Positions 21,089 through 33,350 of a stretch of 62,000 bases of DNA are shown one piece after another. Made by a program: the position numbers and the translations under genes. The stretch covers positions 602,501 to 664,500 of the forward strand of contig CAJNDS010002668.1 in assembly GCA_905221605.1 (NCBI GenBank), written 5' to 3'. This DNA is from Symbiodinium natans. Its lineage: Eukaryota; Sar; Dinophyceae; Suessiales; Symbiodiniaceae. Below the pieces are notes generated by a model, which was not told where the DNA came from, did not search any database, and saw only the letters and a program-made list of their open reading frames with translations. Each line of letters starts with the position of its first letter. The first letter of the stretch is position 1.

Positions 21089-22615
21089 AAACCCTAAACC
21101 TTAAACCCTGCTTTGGGCAACGCAGACCACTGCAACTCCCAACATGCCAAAGCCACCAATGCCCTACAACACCCGAAACCCCTACAGCCCTCAAACATGA
21201 TCCTCTTCCCCGCCCCTAAGCCCTAAACCCTAAACCCTCAACCTCCAAAATATCCTAAACCTCCTAAACCCTAAATAAGACCCTCCCCAGGCCCCTGGGA
21301 GGATCCAAGAAGTAGAGCCCCCAATAGTACCTTATACTTCCATTGGGTCATTCTTCGGAACCCTTAGGGTGATCTGCTGTTTTGCATCCTCCTAAACCCT
21401 GAACCCTAAACCGTAAACCTGTGTTGGATCCTCCCAGAATCTGGGTCTCCCCCGCAAGGAGTCCACTCTGCCCCACCAGCTCCGCTCATGCATCCCTGAG
21501 CTGCATCCTGCATCTCGGTTGGTTTAGGGTTTAGGGTTTAGGGTTTAGGGTTGAGGGTTTAGGGTTCAGGGTTCAGGGTTTAGGGTTTAGGGTTTAGGGA
21601 GGGTTTAGGGTCTTGCCCTAAACCCTGAACACAAAAGCACAAGGGTAGTCCTCTAAATTAGAGTCCCTTCTGAGGCTCCTTTTTGTTTTAGGGTGCCGTG
21701 CTACACACACATACATATATATATATATATATGTATGTGTGTGTAGATTTTATCGAACCCCAAAAGGGACCCTAAAATAGAGAACTGGTTTAGGGTTCAG
21801 GGTTATGCTTCGGAGCGTCTCGTAAGGGTTTACGGTTTAGGGCACAGGAAGTGCAGGGCTCAATGCTTTAGGCTTTAGACTTCAGGCTCTGAGAGCTGTG
21901 TAAGCCACGTCTACGACACTCCTGAACGTTAGACGACAGAACAGTCTAACGCCCTTGGCACTAAACCTCATACCCTAGAAACTCTTAGGTCCCAAACACT
22001 CAGAATGTCCTTTTTTAACTTGCCCGAAAGCCTCAAACCCTGAAACCCGACAACTCTGAAGGCTCTAAACCCTCAACCCCACAAGCCCCCAAATCCTTCA
22101 AACGCCCCAAACCCTTGAACTCCAAAACCGTCAAGCCCATAAACCCCCAAACAACCCAAAGCCCTACAAAACCCCCCCTAAAAACCGAACAAGCCCTAAA
22201 ACTGTGAACCAAACAACCCGAAACCGCCCAAACGCTGTACACCCTTCAGCCTCTATAGACCTTGAACACACACCCCCCCCCCCCCCCCGGGCAAAAACTC
22301 AAGAACCCTCCCGGAAACCCTGAACCCTATAAACCCGAAATCATAAACCCTATAAACTACAAACTCTGTAAACCCTATAACTCTGTAAAACCCTGTAAGC
22401 CCTGTAAACCCTGTGAACCCTACAAGCCCTGTAAACCCAATAAACCCCTAACTCCAAAAAAAAAACAAAAACTCCTTTCCCTATGAAACCTACCCCCCCG
22501 CCCAAACAAAAAAATGAACTTCCCCACCCCCTAAACCCTAAACCCTAAACCCTAAACCCTACATGCTAAACCCTTAACCTAACCCCCCCCCCCCAAAAAA
22601 AAAAATGAACCCCAG

Positions 22616-22651
22616 GTGCCCGGATCGCACATCATCTTCGAGCAGCCACAG
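22616..22651 (+). CDS. Exon-like island
   Basis: Acceptor AACCCCAG, donor CCACAG|GTCTGA, frame 'VPGSHIIFEQPQ'. Twelve codons only. Confidence 0.35.
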
Positions 22652-23391
22652 GTCTGAACCAGCGTGTGGGCTCTGGGGATGCATCTTTTTGTTCCGGTGT
22701 TTTTTTCGGGGGGGTTAGGGTTTAGGGTTTAGGGCTTAGGGCTTAGGGCTTAGGGTTTAGATTTAGGGTTAAGGGTTTAGGGGGGGAGTTTTCTTGGCTT
22801 GGCTTTCCTTCTGGCTCGTAGGACTCTGACTTGTTAGATTCTGTAGAAAAACTACAAAAAAGGAGCAAGTTAAACTTTTAGGAGGGGCTCAGAAGTCAGC
22901 CGCAGGTTTTCATGGAGTTTTTTTTTTTTTTTTTGGGGGGGGGGGGGGGCTTGTGGGTTCCTGGTGATTTGTATCAGGGGAGGTTCAGGTTCATTATCTT
23001 ACTTCGCCTTGAGTTGAACTTTTAAACCTTTTGGGTTTCCTTATTCAGTAGGAATATGAAGGTTTAACCATTTTACCCCTTTGTTCTTGGAGAAGCAAGA
23101 TTATAGGCCGATCTGTTCGGGATTCTGTTGGGGGTTTGGGGGCCTTGCTTCGGCTTTTTGTCCTCATTTTGGGGGGGCTCACTTCTTGGGGTTTCGCTGT
23201 AAGGATTGCAGGGAGGATATAGGGGGGGGGGGGGGGGGGGGGGGGGGGATATCTTGGGTTTAGCGCCTAGGGATTCGGGTTAGGCTCGAAAGCTTTTCGT
23301 GTGTAGGACGTGCACCTCGGTTCGGCTGACCCGTAAAGGGCTTAGGGGGTTACGCGCGGACTAAGCCCTAAAAGCCTACCTGGAGTTTTAC

Positions 23392-23769
23392 GGGTACCTA
23401 TAACCCCAATGATAGCTGTACTTGCAACCCAGTCAGGGGACTTACGGGGCTATAAGTATTGTTTAAAATGTGATTATAAGTACCTATGAACCTCCAAGTA
23501 TATCCTGTTGCCCTCTGCCTGCACAACCACGCGCACTCCCCAAATAGGAACCCAATTATAACTGCACTTGTAACCCAATTATAACCCTATTGGGATACTT
23601 TAGGGGCTGATAAGTGGGTGATAACTACACTTATGATTGGGTTACTAAGTTCCCTGAACCTCCAAGTACACTGTACTAAGTATAGTTAAGGGACGTATAA
23701 CCTAGGTTAGGATCCTTATAACCCAACTTAGGATCCTTATAGCTCTACTTATAACTAGGGGGCCCCTCC
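23392..23769. mobile_element. Cluster of MITEs, families B, B and A
   Basis: Two family-B copies (23392-23505 and 23548-23667), each ending GAACCTCCAAGTA, followed by a family-A copy (23670-23769, ending AACTAGGGGGCCCCT). Three elements lie nearly end to end. Confidence 0.6.
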
Positions 23770-23916
23770 TTGTAGCTAGAACTTGATTCGCCGTTAGTTG
23801 AACTTTAAGCTTTTGGGGTTTCCTTTTTTAGTAGGAATATCAAAAATTGACCTTTTTTTCCCCTTGGTTATTGGAGAAGTAAGAGAATTGTAGAGAGAAT
23901 CTCGTCGTGCTGCCAG

Positions 23917-23967
23917 GAGCGCGATCGTTCGGAGTCCTCCTGCATCAGCCACTGGCATGCGCTTCAA
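23917..23967 (+). CDS. Exon-like island
   Basis: Acceptor GTGCTGCCAG, donor TTCAA|GTCGTT, frame 'ERDRSESSCISHWHALQ'. Family not recognised. Confidence 0.4.
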
Positions 23968-24155
23968 GTCGTTTTTTGTTTTTTTTTTCTTGGGGGGGGG
24001 GGGTTGAGGCTGTTACGCAGGGTTTAGGGTTTAATTAGGGTTTAGGGTTTAGGGTTTAGGGTTCAGGGTTCAGGGTTTAGGGTTTAGGGTTTAGGGTTTC
24101 GGGTGCCGGCTGGGGGTCTTAGGGCTGAGTTAAGGGCAGTTGTTGGGTTTAGGAG

Positions 24156-24210
24156 GACCAGACGAAGATCTTTTTGCGGGATTACAAGGCTTCCTGGCAT
24201 AGCTCCCTGG
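24156..24210 (+). CDS. Exon-like island
   Basis: Donor CCTGG|GTAGGG, frame 'DQTKIFLRDYKASWHSSL'. The acceptor (TTTAGGAG) sits in telomere-like sequence. Confidence 0.35.
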
Positions 24211-24704
24211 GTAGGGGTGTAGGGAACAGGGTTTAGGGTTTAGGGTTTAGGGTTTAGGGTTTCTGTGGGGGGGGCTAGCAAGGGTCTCTGCCTGGTCAGC
24301 TACTGAGCTGGACCGGAAAGCCTCTCAGACTCAAAGGCCTCAAACCCTAACACCCTGCCAGGAGTAACGGTGTTATACCGCGTACCTTTAGCAACAAGGG
24401 TATCATTCCCAACAATGAGCGTACATTGCCCTTTCTTGCGGGTACAAAGGCTACGTGAGGTAAACAGAATAAATAAATATGATAACCTCCATCAATACCC
24501 TGACATACTGTGAGATCAATTCGGTGACCTGAAGGACAGTAATTAGATTCTCTCAAGTAGGGCTTGTGTTGGGGGTACGTATATGCCATAGTCCATCCCG
24601 GGTTGCCACCCTTTTCGGTAGGCCAAATTTTACGGATCCAGCAGGAATACAGAAAATTAAGGGAAATCCTAAACCTGGAGCCTTAAACCCTAAACCCATT
24701 TCAG

Positions 24705-24778
24705 AACAAGGCATTCTGGCGCTGCTGGGAAACCGCTACGAGATCTTCACCCGTCCTCAGGCCTTGGCGCGTTGCGAG
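24705..24778 (+). CDS. Exon-like island
   Basis: Acceptor CATTTCAG, donor GCGAG|GTTTGC. The most protein-like of three open frames is 'GILALLGNRYEIFTRPQALA'. Confidence 0.35.
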
Positions 24779-25091
24779 GTTTGCTTGGAGGGTCGGCCTC
24801 AAGGTTGAAGGGAACCCCTCATGCCCTTGCAACAGCCACTTGCAACATCGAGCCCGAAACCCTAAACTCTAAGCCTAAACCCATACCCTAAACCCTAAAC
24901 CCTGAACCCTAAACCCTAAACCCTAATCCAAAACCCTAAACCCTAAGCCCCAAGCCCCAAGCCCTAAGCCCTAAGCCCCAAGCCCTAAGCCCGAAAAGCC
25001 CGAAGCCCGAGGCCCAATCCCTCTGTGGATTCGCAGTATGTACTCCAAGGGCCTGCCTTCGCGCAACCCTTCAGAACAGTCTGGTGCCCAT

Positions 25092-25200
25092 TTAGGGTTT
25101 AGGGTTTAGGGTTAAGCTCAGGGTTTAGGGTTTAGGGTTTAGGGTTTAGGGTTTAGGGTTTAGGGTTTAGGGTTTACCGTCAAAAGGGTTTAGGGTTTAG
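25092..25200 (+). repeat. Interstitial TTTAGGG array
   Basis: About 13 units interrupted by short unique bits. A smaller CCCTAAA array lies at 25851-25900. Confidence 0.9.
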
Positions 25201-25930
25201 GGGATTCTGACACATTTTCTAGAATCCTATGCCCGCGACAGGATGCAAACTACCGACTGCGACGGCAGCAGTGGGAGGAGACTGGCTCAGGCTTAAGGCA
25301 AGCTTCGGATTCAGGACAAGCCCTAGAGTATGTCCAGAGGGCCCTTCTAATTCAGCAAACAATCTGAGTTTCCGGTACCCTGACACCCCAAACCCGAAAT
25401 CCTAAACCCTGAGCCCCATAGACCGTAAACCCTGAACCCTATGTTTTGCTAGTTGTTGCGACAAATCACGAACCACCCAACTTATTGATTATAGGGCCGC
25501 CCAGCACTTTCATTTCCTTCTTCAGGGCGAAAATCCCTTTATCAACCCTATCCGTTGAATTGAAGCCAAATCTCAAAGACTAACCTTTGTATACCGTAGG
25601 ATGCTGGACAGCTAACCCTAAGCGTTTATGTACCTAAATAGGGCATACTTAGGCCTAAAGTACTTGCCAAATAGGGAGTTTGGGGCCCAAGTATACACTA
25701 ATCAGGTACATGTACCCTTAGGGTTTATGAACCCCTCCATCTTATAGTGAACCTTTTCCCTTTTGCCGCAGCCCTAACCCCTAAACTCTTAAACCCTACA
25801 CCTTGAAACGGCCCCCCCTAAAACCGCAAAGCGCCAAAAAGTCTTGTAAACCCTAAACCCTAAACCCTAAACCCTAAACCCTAAACCCTAAACCCTAAAC
25901 CCCCGAGTTGCCCTAAACCCTAAACCCCAG

Positions 25931-26030
25931 AGTTGCGGAGGAGCTCCAGGACATCATCAGCTGGGTTCGGCCAAGCTCAGATGACATTCACGCGGTCTTA
26001 GCGCCTCGGGCTGGTCTCCTTAAGTTCATG
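25931..26030 (+). CDS. Exon-like island, 33 codons
   Basis: Acceptor AACCCCAG, donor TTCATG|GTAAAA. Contains 'VAEELQDIISWVRPSSDDIH' and then 'VLAPRAGLLKF'. Well-balanced composition and a good donor; family not recognised. Confidence 0.5.
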
Positions 26031-26457
26031 GTAAAAGTAGGGTTTAGGGTTTAGGCTTTAGGGGTTTGGGGGTTTCGGGGTTTGGGGGTTTGGGGGTTTC
26101 GGGGTTTAGGGGTTTTGGGATTTCAGGGTTTCCCGAAGGTTGTACCCTTTGGTTGGGGTCCGGGTATGACTCCCTGTAGCTTGTTCATATATATATATAT
26201 ATACATACATATATATATATACATATCATTATATATATATATATATATATGTATATGTCACATCAGTTTAGACTTTAGGGTCTACTTAGGGTTTATGGAT
26301 GTGCAACATGTGCTTGTCATCAAGGCTCTGAGAGGGGGAGTGTAGGTCAACCCGAAACCCTAAACCCTAAACCCTAAACCCTGGCCTTGAGGTCTTGATG
26401 GCCATCCGGCCGCTCGGAAACTTGGCTGGGAGATACTGTGGACCCAAACCCTAAACT

Positions 26458-26590
26458 TAGGGACCCAAAAAGGAGCATAAGCATAAGCATTTTATAGGAA
26501 TGTCCCTACCTTATTGGGCTTCATTAAAAAGGGGTTTATATGGGATATCCCTTGCCTAATTTTTGCTTCTGTGCTTTTTTGGGGCCCTAT
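26458..26590. mobile_element. MITE with TAGGGACCCAAAAAGGAGCA ends
   Basis: Left TAGGGACCCAAAAAGGAGCA, right TGCTTCTGTGCTTTTTTGGG then GCCCTA: inverted repeats of about 25 bp with a few mismatches. Confidence 0.6.
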
Positions 26591-26969
26591 AAAACCCTAA
26601 ACCCTAAACCCGATGGTCACTTACGGTGTATAAGGGGTGTAGGGGTGTATAAGGGGTCCCCTGCCAAGGGCCAACTACCCCCAAGATAAACCCTGAGCCC
26701 GAATGTAGGAGACAGCAAGCCCCGAAGTCTGAAATTTGAGACCTTAGCCATTTTGTGCTCCAAGCTTGTGCCCCAATGCTGGTTTCAGGGTTGAGCGTCT
26801 AGGGTTGGTTGGGTTGACCCTCGGATGTCCCTAAACCCGATACCCGAAACCCTGAACCAGTAGGACCCCTCCTTGCAGGCATCCAGCACGACCTGCTCAA
26901 AACTAAACCCTATAAGGATGAAAATGCTGAGCCCCGAACCCTAAACCCGAACTCACGACCTGGGTACAG

Positions 26970-27012
26970 GCTTCCGAGCTTTGCAGTCTTTTCCGGTCCG
27001 AGCATTGTTCAG
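26970..27012 (+). CDS. Exon-like island
   Basis: Acceptor TGGGTACAG, donor TTCAG|GTCGAC, frame 'ASELCSLFRSEHCS'. Fourteen codons, family not recognised. Confidence 0.35.
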
Positions 27013-28339
27013 GTCGACGATTGGAGCTTCGGTGTTTGAGGTTTTGTGCCTGGGGGTTTCGGGTTTGGGATTTAGGTCTCCGATTAGCTTCGACTACCTA
27101 CAGGAATGAGAGTCTTCGTTGTTACCAGTATCCTAGGGGAACTAAAGGTTAGCTTGTGGGATTAGATGGTCAGTTTTCTAAATTGGGGAGTACTATACTT
27201 TTAATCCTTCATTGCTACTTATACCTAAAGGTATATTATACTCTTTTCCAGGGTCTACTTTAAATCACCCATGGTATCCCAGCCCCGTTTAGTATCAGTA
27301 GCGCGATTGGTCATATTCTCACCATCTTTCTCACCACGGAAATTTCACACCACGGAAATCTTCCTTGCAACGTTCACCATCGTTTTTTCGTATGCTAGGG
27401 TAATCGTAGCTCCCCTAGGACCTAGGAAGTCGCACAAGCGGGGAAAAAAGCCATCAATCTCACCTCGTTCGTCCGAATGGCGCGCCGGTACCCTGAACCC
27501 TAAAAACCCTTGAAATCCTTAAGCCTGAACTGTAGGGTTCCATAGCCCTCTAATCCCGCCGCGAACCCCATACCGGAACGCTCAACCCCCACACCCTTCA
27601 AGCCTTGACATCCCAAACTCTGAGGCAAGAGCAAGTTTGTTGCGAGCCAAGTTCCGAATCACGAGTCGCCAAGCTGGTTATAGCTGGGCTTAGGGTTTGG
27701 GGTCCAGGCGGGGCTCAGAAGCTGTGCTTTTTCAGGCCTTAAGCGTTGTTATCTTGATATTGCGCTTGGCAATTTGGGTCCAAGGGTTTAGGTGCTAGGG
27801 GTTAGGATCTAGGGTTCAGAGTTTAAGGTTTACGGTTGAGCATGGACGTGAATATGCAGCTTTGTAGAATGTTCGTCGTTGTATGTATGTCTGCCTGGAC
27901 AGAAAGTTTGTCGAAGGCCTTTCAAAGCTGTCTCCAGGAGTCTGGGTTCAAAAACGGGATTGGGGTTTATGCTCTCAATCGTAGTCAGTGTAGTGTATTC
28001 AGCATCGCAGCAAGAAACATGTCAGAATACAACTGCGCGAGTCCTGAAACAACCAAACACCGCATTCAAAAGAAAGCGATAATCACAATAATAAGAAAAG
28101 AAACAACAGTATATTAAACCGATTTGCAAGAGTAGTAATATACCACTCGCGCCACCGGCAGCAATGTTCATCATCACAACACAGTCATTTTCATAATCAC
28201 CTGTTCATCAAAGATATACCATAAGCCCAAACAAAAAAAGAAGTAACAATAGGACAAGTTAATGGTTTCAACAACCATGAAAATGCTAACGCAATAAGAA
28301 TCAATCGTATAACTCAGCGTAAGAAAAACACTTTTGCAG

Positions 28340-28410
28340 CCCAGGCGTCGGCCTGAGAGCGCAGTTCAGTACCTGGTGCCCAACTCAGCGCGGTTTGTGT
28401 CGGGCTTCAA
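28340..28410 (+). CDS. Exon-like island
   Basis: Acceptor ACACTTTTGCAG, donor TTCAA|GTTGAG, frame 'ESAVQYLVPNSARFVSGF'. Both borders are good; family not recognised. Confidence 0.5.
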
Positions 28411-28609
28411 GTTGAGCTTTGCTGTAAGCTACCATTCTTTTCGAAAATCAGATTGAGTGTGGGGTGTAGGGTTCAGGTTGTATGGTTTAGGCTCAGGTTT
28501 CTAAGATTTAGGGTTTAGGCGGTTTAGGCCATGCACCTATATCGCGTTCCACTGGGGCCTTCATAGGGGTGCCTTTTCAGAGTCGCTGTAAGGCCCAAGC
28601 ATCTGCGAG

Positions 28610-28705
28610 AGAGAGAGAGAGAGAGAGAGCGAAAGAGTGCAGAAGAAGAAGAAGAAGGAGGAGGAGGAGGAGGAGGAGGAGAGAGAAGGAGAGAGAGGGA
28701 GAGAT
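28610..28705 (+). repeat. Purine microsatellites (GA)n, (GAA)n, (GGA)n
   Basis: Three adjacent purine repeats, 42 bp before an exon-like island. Confidence 0.9.
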
Positions 28706-28746
28706 AATGGACTTTTGCAGGTTTAGGGTTGACCTTTGCTCTCCAG

Positions 28747-28797
28747 GTGGAGAACTGCCAGAATGTGGTGCCCAGCATCAAGGACGGCAGCCGAGAC
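28747..28797 (+). CDS. Exon-like island
   Basis: Acceptor TTTGCTCTCCAG, donor CGAGAC|GTATCT, 17 codons 'VENCQNVVPSIKDGSRD' in phase 0. Family not recognised. Confidence 0.5.
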
Positions 28798-28959
28798 GTA
28801 TCTTTTTCCCAAGATGCCGTTTGAATGATATGAGGGTTTACGACAGTAAGGGGCCCCTAGAATAGACCCCCAAATAGTAGGATTCCCTTGTACTTTGTAC
28901 TCAGGACCCCAAGAAGGTACCTCGAATATCGGAAATCCCATATTTCCCGTCCCGAAAAA

Positions 28960-29340
28960 TCGGGACATGACCGCGCCACATCACCCCGACAACAGTTCAT
29001 CCTCGGAGGCTTTCTTGGATGGCAACGAGAGAAGCAACATTCGGAAAACAGGGGCAACAGTCAGCAAAACAGGCGTCGAAAACAGGGACGCAACAGTCGC
29101 AAACGACCACGGCCGGAGTCAACAACACCCAGGCAACAATTCAAAAACACCAGCGCAACAGTCAGCAAACCCAGAGCAGACCAGAACCGCTGGTAAACAC
29201 GAGCCCGTGCGTCAGAAAGCACGAAACAGCTCAGAGTCGCAAACACGAAAGCTTCAAGTCAACAAACATGGCTTGTTCTTTCAGTCAGTCAATCTCAGTA
29301 TTACTCTGCATAGCTGAGTGAAGTCTACACATAAGAATCC
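28960..29340. repeat. Degenerate CAACAGTC-rich minisatellite, left flank of the satellite block
   Basis: Repeated GGAAAACA...CAACAGTC-type units. The inverse (GACTGCGGC...GTTTTC) appears at 33880-34030, so the two flanks of the satellite block are in inverted orientation. Confidence 0.6.
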
Positions 29341-29734
29341 AGCCTCGCAAACATGGCTTGTTCTTTCAGTGAGTCAGTCTACTTTCTCTGCTTAGCTGAG
29401 TCAAGTCTGCACCCATAAGAATCCAGCCTCGCATGCAGGGAACGAATTCGGACCAGACCGGGACCCTAAGGCTCTATGCTCTGTACACCCTCTTAAACCT
29501 CTAGCTCAAAACCCGAAATCTCGTATCTCTGCGCCCGCAAGCTTGTAGCCGCGACGGCCTTGCGAATGCGACGCCATACTTGAGGGGCTTCAGGCTATAT
29601 TGTGGCTGCCCGCTTGCTGACTGCAACTTCTTTGTTTGCTGACCTGTGGCCTTCTAATGGTGACTTTTCTAATGGGTGGAGTTTTTTTGGGGGGTAATTT
29701 TTTTGTTTTGGGTCTTTTTTTGAGGGGGTCGATT

Positions 29735-30010
29735 TTCTTGGTTTTCTCTAGGAGCAGCCCTACTTTCCTTACATTTTGGACAGATTTTCTGTCATTCCCT
29801 TAGGTTTTCGTTGGTTTTTCATAGGGAAAACCCTATTTTTTTATATTTTGGACGGATTTCCTGTCATTTCCTTGGTTTTTCCTAGGGAAAATCCAATTTT
29901 CCTTACATTTTGGACAGATATCCTGTCATTTCCTTGAGGTTTTCGTTGGTTTTTCCTAAGGAAACCCTATTCTGCTTACATTTTGGACGGATTTCGTCAA
30001 ACCTAAAAGC
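29735..30010 (+). repeat. ~80-bp tandem repeat
   Basis: Three to four units of TTTTGGACAGATTTTCTGTC plus GGTTTTCGTTGGTTTTTC and AGGGAAAACCC. Directly precedes the main satellite. Confidence 0.75.
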
Positions 30011-30036
30011 CACCCTGCTCACATGATGGGTGACAA

Positions 30037-32787
30037 CAAGTTTCTTGGGCTCACAATGCTCACACGATGTTTTTCAACTAGTTTCTTGGGCTTTGAAGCA
30101 CGCTTGGTACGGCTTAAAAGAGGGCGCAGCCTCCCCCCACTTGCAAACTCCCTGCTCACATGATGGGTGCACGCTCTGCACGGCTTCAAAAAACAGCGAG
30201 GGGGTTGGGGGGGGCGCAGCCCCCCCCCATTTGCAAACACAATGCTCACACGATGTTTTTCAACTAGTTTCTTGGGCTTTGAAGCACGCTTGGTACGGCT
30301 TAAAAGAGGGCGCAGCCTCCCCCCACTTGCAAACTCCCTGCTCACATGATGGGTGCACGCTCTGCACGGCTACAAAAAACAGCGAGGGGGTTGGGGGGGG
30401 GGCGCAGCCCCCCCCCCATTTGCAAACACAATGCTCACACGATGTTTTTCAACTAGTTTCTTGGGCTTTGAAGCACGCTTGGTACGGCTTAAAAGAGGGC
30501 GCAGCCTCCCCCCACTTGCAAACTCCCTGCTCACATGATGGGTGCACGCTCTGCACGGCTTCAAAAAACAGCGAGGGGTTGGGGGGGTCGCAGCCCCCCC
30601 CCATTTGCAAACACAATGCTCACACGATGTTTTTTCAACTAGTTTCTTGGGCTTTGAAGCACGCTTGGTACGGCTTAAAAGAAGCGGGGGGGGTTGGGGG
30701 GGCTGCGCCCCCCATTTGCAAACACCCTGCTCACATGATTTCTTGGGCTTTGAAGCACGCTCTGCACGGCTTAAAAAAAAGCAGGGGGGTTGGGGGGGCG
30801 CAGCCCCCCCATTTGCAAACACAATGCCCACACGATGTTTTTTCAACTATAGTTTCTGGGGCTTTGAAGCACGCTTGGCACAGCTTAACAGAAGCGAGGG
30901 GGGTTGGGGGGGGGCAGCCTCCCCCCACTTTGCAAACACCCTGCTCACATGATGGGTGTCAACAAGTTTCTTGGGCTTTGAAGCACGCTCTGCACGCCTA
31001 AAAAAAAAGCGGGGGGGGTTGGTGGGTGCGCAGCCCCCCCCCCCCCATTTGCAAACACAATGCTCACACGATGTTCTTCAACTAGTTTCTTGGGCTTTTG
31101 AAGCACGCTTGGTACGGCTTAAAAGAGGGCGCAGCCTCCCCCCACTTGCAAACTCCCTGCTCACATGATGGGTGCACGCTCTGCGCGGCTTCAAAAAACA
31201 GCGAGGGGGTTGGGGGGGCGCAGCCCCCCCCCATTTGCAAACACAATGCTCACACGATGTTTTTCAACTAGTTTCTTGGGCTTTGAAGCACGCTTGGTAC
31301 GGCTTAAAAGAAGCGGGGGGGGGTTGGGGGGGCTGCGCCCCCCATTTGCAAACACCCTGCTCACATGATTTCTTGGGCTTTGAAGCACGCTCTGCACGGC
31401 TTAAAAAAAAGCAGGGGGGTTGGGGGGGGCGCAGCCCCCCCCATTTGCAAACACAATGCCCACACGATGTTTTTCAACTATAGTTTCTTGGGCTTTGAAG
31501 CACGCTTGGCACAGCTTAACAGAAGCGAGGGGGGTTGCGGGGGGGGCAGCCTCCCCCCACTTTGCAAACACCCTGCTCACATGATGGGTGTCAACAAGTT
31601 TCTTGGGCTTTGAAGCACGCTCTGCACGCCTAAAAAAAGCGGGGGGGGTTGGTGGGGGCGCAGGCCCCCCCCCCCCCCATTTGCAAACACAATGCTCACA
31701 CGATGTTGCTGCGATGTTTTTCAACTAGTTTCTTGGGCTTTGAAGCACGCTTGGTACGGCTTAAAAGAGGGCGCAGCCTCCCCCCACTTGCAAACTCCCT
31801 GCTCACATGATGGGTGCACGCTCTGCGCGGCTTCAAAAAACAGCGAGGGGGTTGGGGGGGCGCAGCCCCCCCCCATTTGCAAACACAATGCTCACACGAT
31901 GTTTTTCAACTAGTTTCTTGGGCTTTGAAGCACGCTTGGTACGGCTCAAAAGAAGCAGGGGGGTGGGGGGGGGGGGGGGGGCGCAAAGCCCCACCCATTT
32001 GCAAACACCATGCTCACATGATGGGTGTCAACAAGTTTCTTGGGCTTTGAAGCACGCTCTGCACGGCTTAAAAAAAGCGGGGGGGGGTTGGGGGGGGGGG
32101 GGGGCCAGCCTCCCATTGCAACACAATGGCTCACACGAGGTTTTTCCTAGTTCTTGGGCTTGAAGCACGTTAGTACGGCTCACAAGAAGCGGGGGGGGGG
32201 GTGGGGGGAGCAGCTCCCCCACTTGCAAACACAATGCTTAACGATGGTTCTTTGGGCTTTTGAAGCACGCTTGGTACGGCTTGAAAGAAGCGGGGGGTGG
32301 GGGGGGGGGGGGGGTGGGGGGGTGGGGGTTGGGGGGGGTTGGGGGGGGCGCAGCCCCGCCCCCCGCATTTGCAAACACCCTGCTCACATGATGGGTGTCA
32401 ACAAGTTTCTTGGGCTTTGAAGCACGCTCTGCACGGCTTAAAAAAAAGCGCGGGGGTTGGGGGGGGCGCAGCCCCCCCCCCCATTTGCAAACACAATGCT
32501 CACACGATGTTTTTCAACTAGTTTCTTGGGCTTTGAAGCACGCTTGGTACGGCTTACAAGAAGCGGGGGGGTTTGGGGGGGCAAAGCCCCCAACCCACTT
32601 GCAAACACCCTGCTCACATGATGGGTGTCAACAAGTTTCTTGGGCTTTGAAGCACGTTTGCACGGCTAAAAAAAGCGGGGGGGTTGGGGGGGGGCGCAGC
32701 CCCTCCCCCCCTGACAATGCTCACACGATGTTTTTTCAACTAGTTTCTTGGGCTTTGAAGCACGCTTGGTACGGCTCAAAAGAAGCG

Positions 32788-32819
<32 letters not shown>

Positions 32820-33010
32820 CCCCCCCCCCCCACTTGCAAACACCCTGCTCACATGATGGGTGTCAACAAGTTTCTTGGGCTTTGAAGCACGCTTTGCACG
32901 GCTTATAAAAAAAGCAAAAAAGCGGGGGTTAGGGGGGGCGCAGCCCCCCCTTTTGCAAACGCAATGCTCACACGATGTTTTTCAACTAGTTTCTTGGGCT
33001 TTGAAGCACG
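30037..33010 (+). repeat. Main satellite: ~90-105 bp monomers, partly in 186-bp dimers
   Basis: About 30 monomers of TTCTTGGGCTTTGAAGCACG ... ACGGCTTAAAA ... G-run, CGCAG, C-run ... TTGCAAACAC ... TGCTCACA(C/T)GATG. At the left the period is 186-189 bp, two monomer types alternating (GAGGGCGCAGCCTCCCCCC against long GGGGGG/CCCCCC). Open frames through it, up to 323 codons, exist only because the period is a multiple of three. Confidence 0.9.
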
Positions 33011-33165
33011 CTTCCCTTCTTCCTTCCTTGCTTCCTTCCTTCCTTTCTTCCTTCCTTTCTTCCTTCCTTTCTTCCTTCCTTTCTTCCTTCCTCCCTTCCT
33101 TCCTTGTTTTCTTCCTTTCTTTCTTCCTTCCTTCCTTTCTTTCTTTCTTTCCTTCTTTTCTTCTA
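33010..33165 (+). repeat. CTTCC/CTTT pyrimidine microsatellite
   Basis: Starts in the middle of a satellite monomer, right after GAAGCACGCTT, and ends the array. Confidence 0.9.
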
Positions 33166-33350
33166 AAACCTACAAGAAATAACGCCTTCCTATGAAAATA
33201 CAGAGGGAATTACGGTTTTTCGCACGAACAACCACGAAAATGCATCAAATCTGGTTTTCTTAGGAAAAACAAGAAAATCGACCAACAAAAAAAAGACCCC
33301 CCCCGCCAAAAAAAAAAAAAAAGGACCCCCCAAAAAATAGGCCCCTTTTC

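Larger units (their letters stand above)
21100..23900. other. Repeat-rich stretch with almost no coding signal
   Basis: Telomere-like scraps, CCCTATAAACCC/CTGTAAACC variants (22320-22450), C-runs at 22270, 22583 and G-runs at 22936 and 23222 (28 nt). The only islands I support are 22616-22651 and the MITE cluster. Confidence 0.6.

Noticed and set aside
28569-28865. Arg/Glu-rich protein of about 98 residues
   Set aside because: Encoded by (GA)n, (GAA)n and (GGA)n microsatellites.
30030-31001. 323-codon open frame and other frames within 30-33 kb
   Set aside because: Translation simply repeats the satellite monomer; period is a multiple of three. Frames are open on both strands and no start or splice context is conserved.
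32860-33195. Protein with Phe-Leu-Pro-Ser repeats resembling membrane helices
   Set aside because: Translation of the CTTCC/CTTT microsatellite at the end of the satellite.
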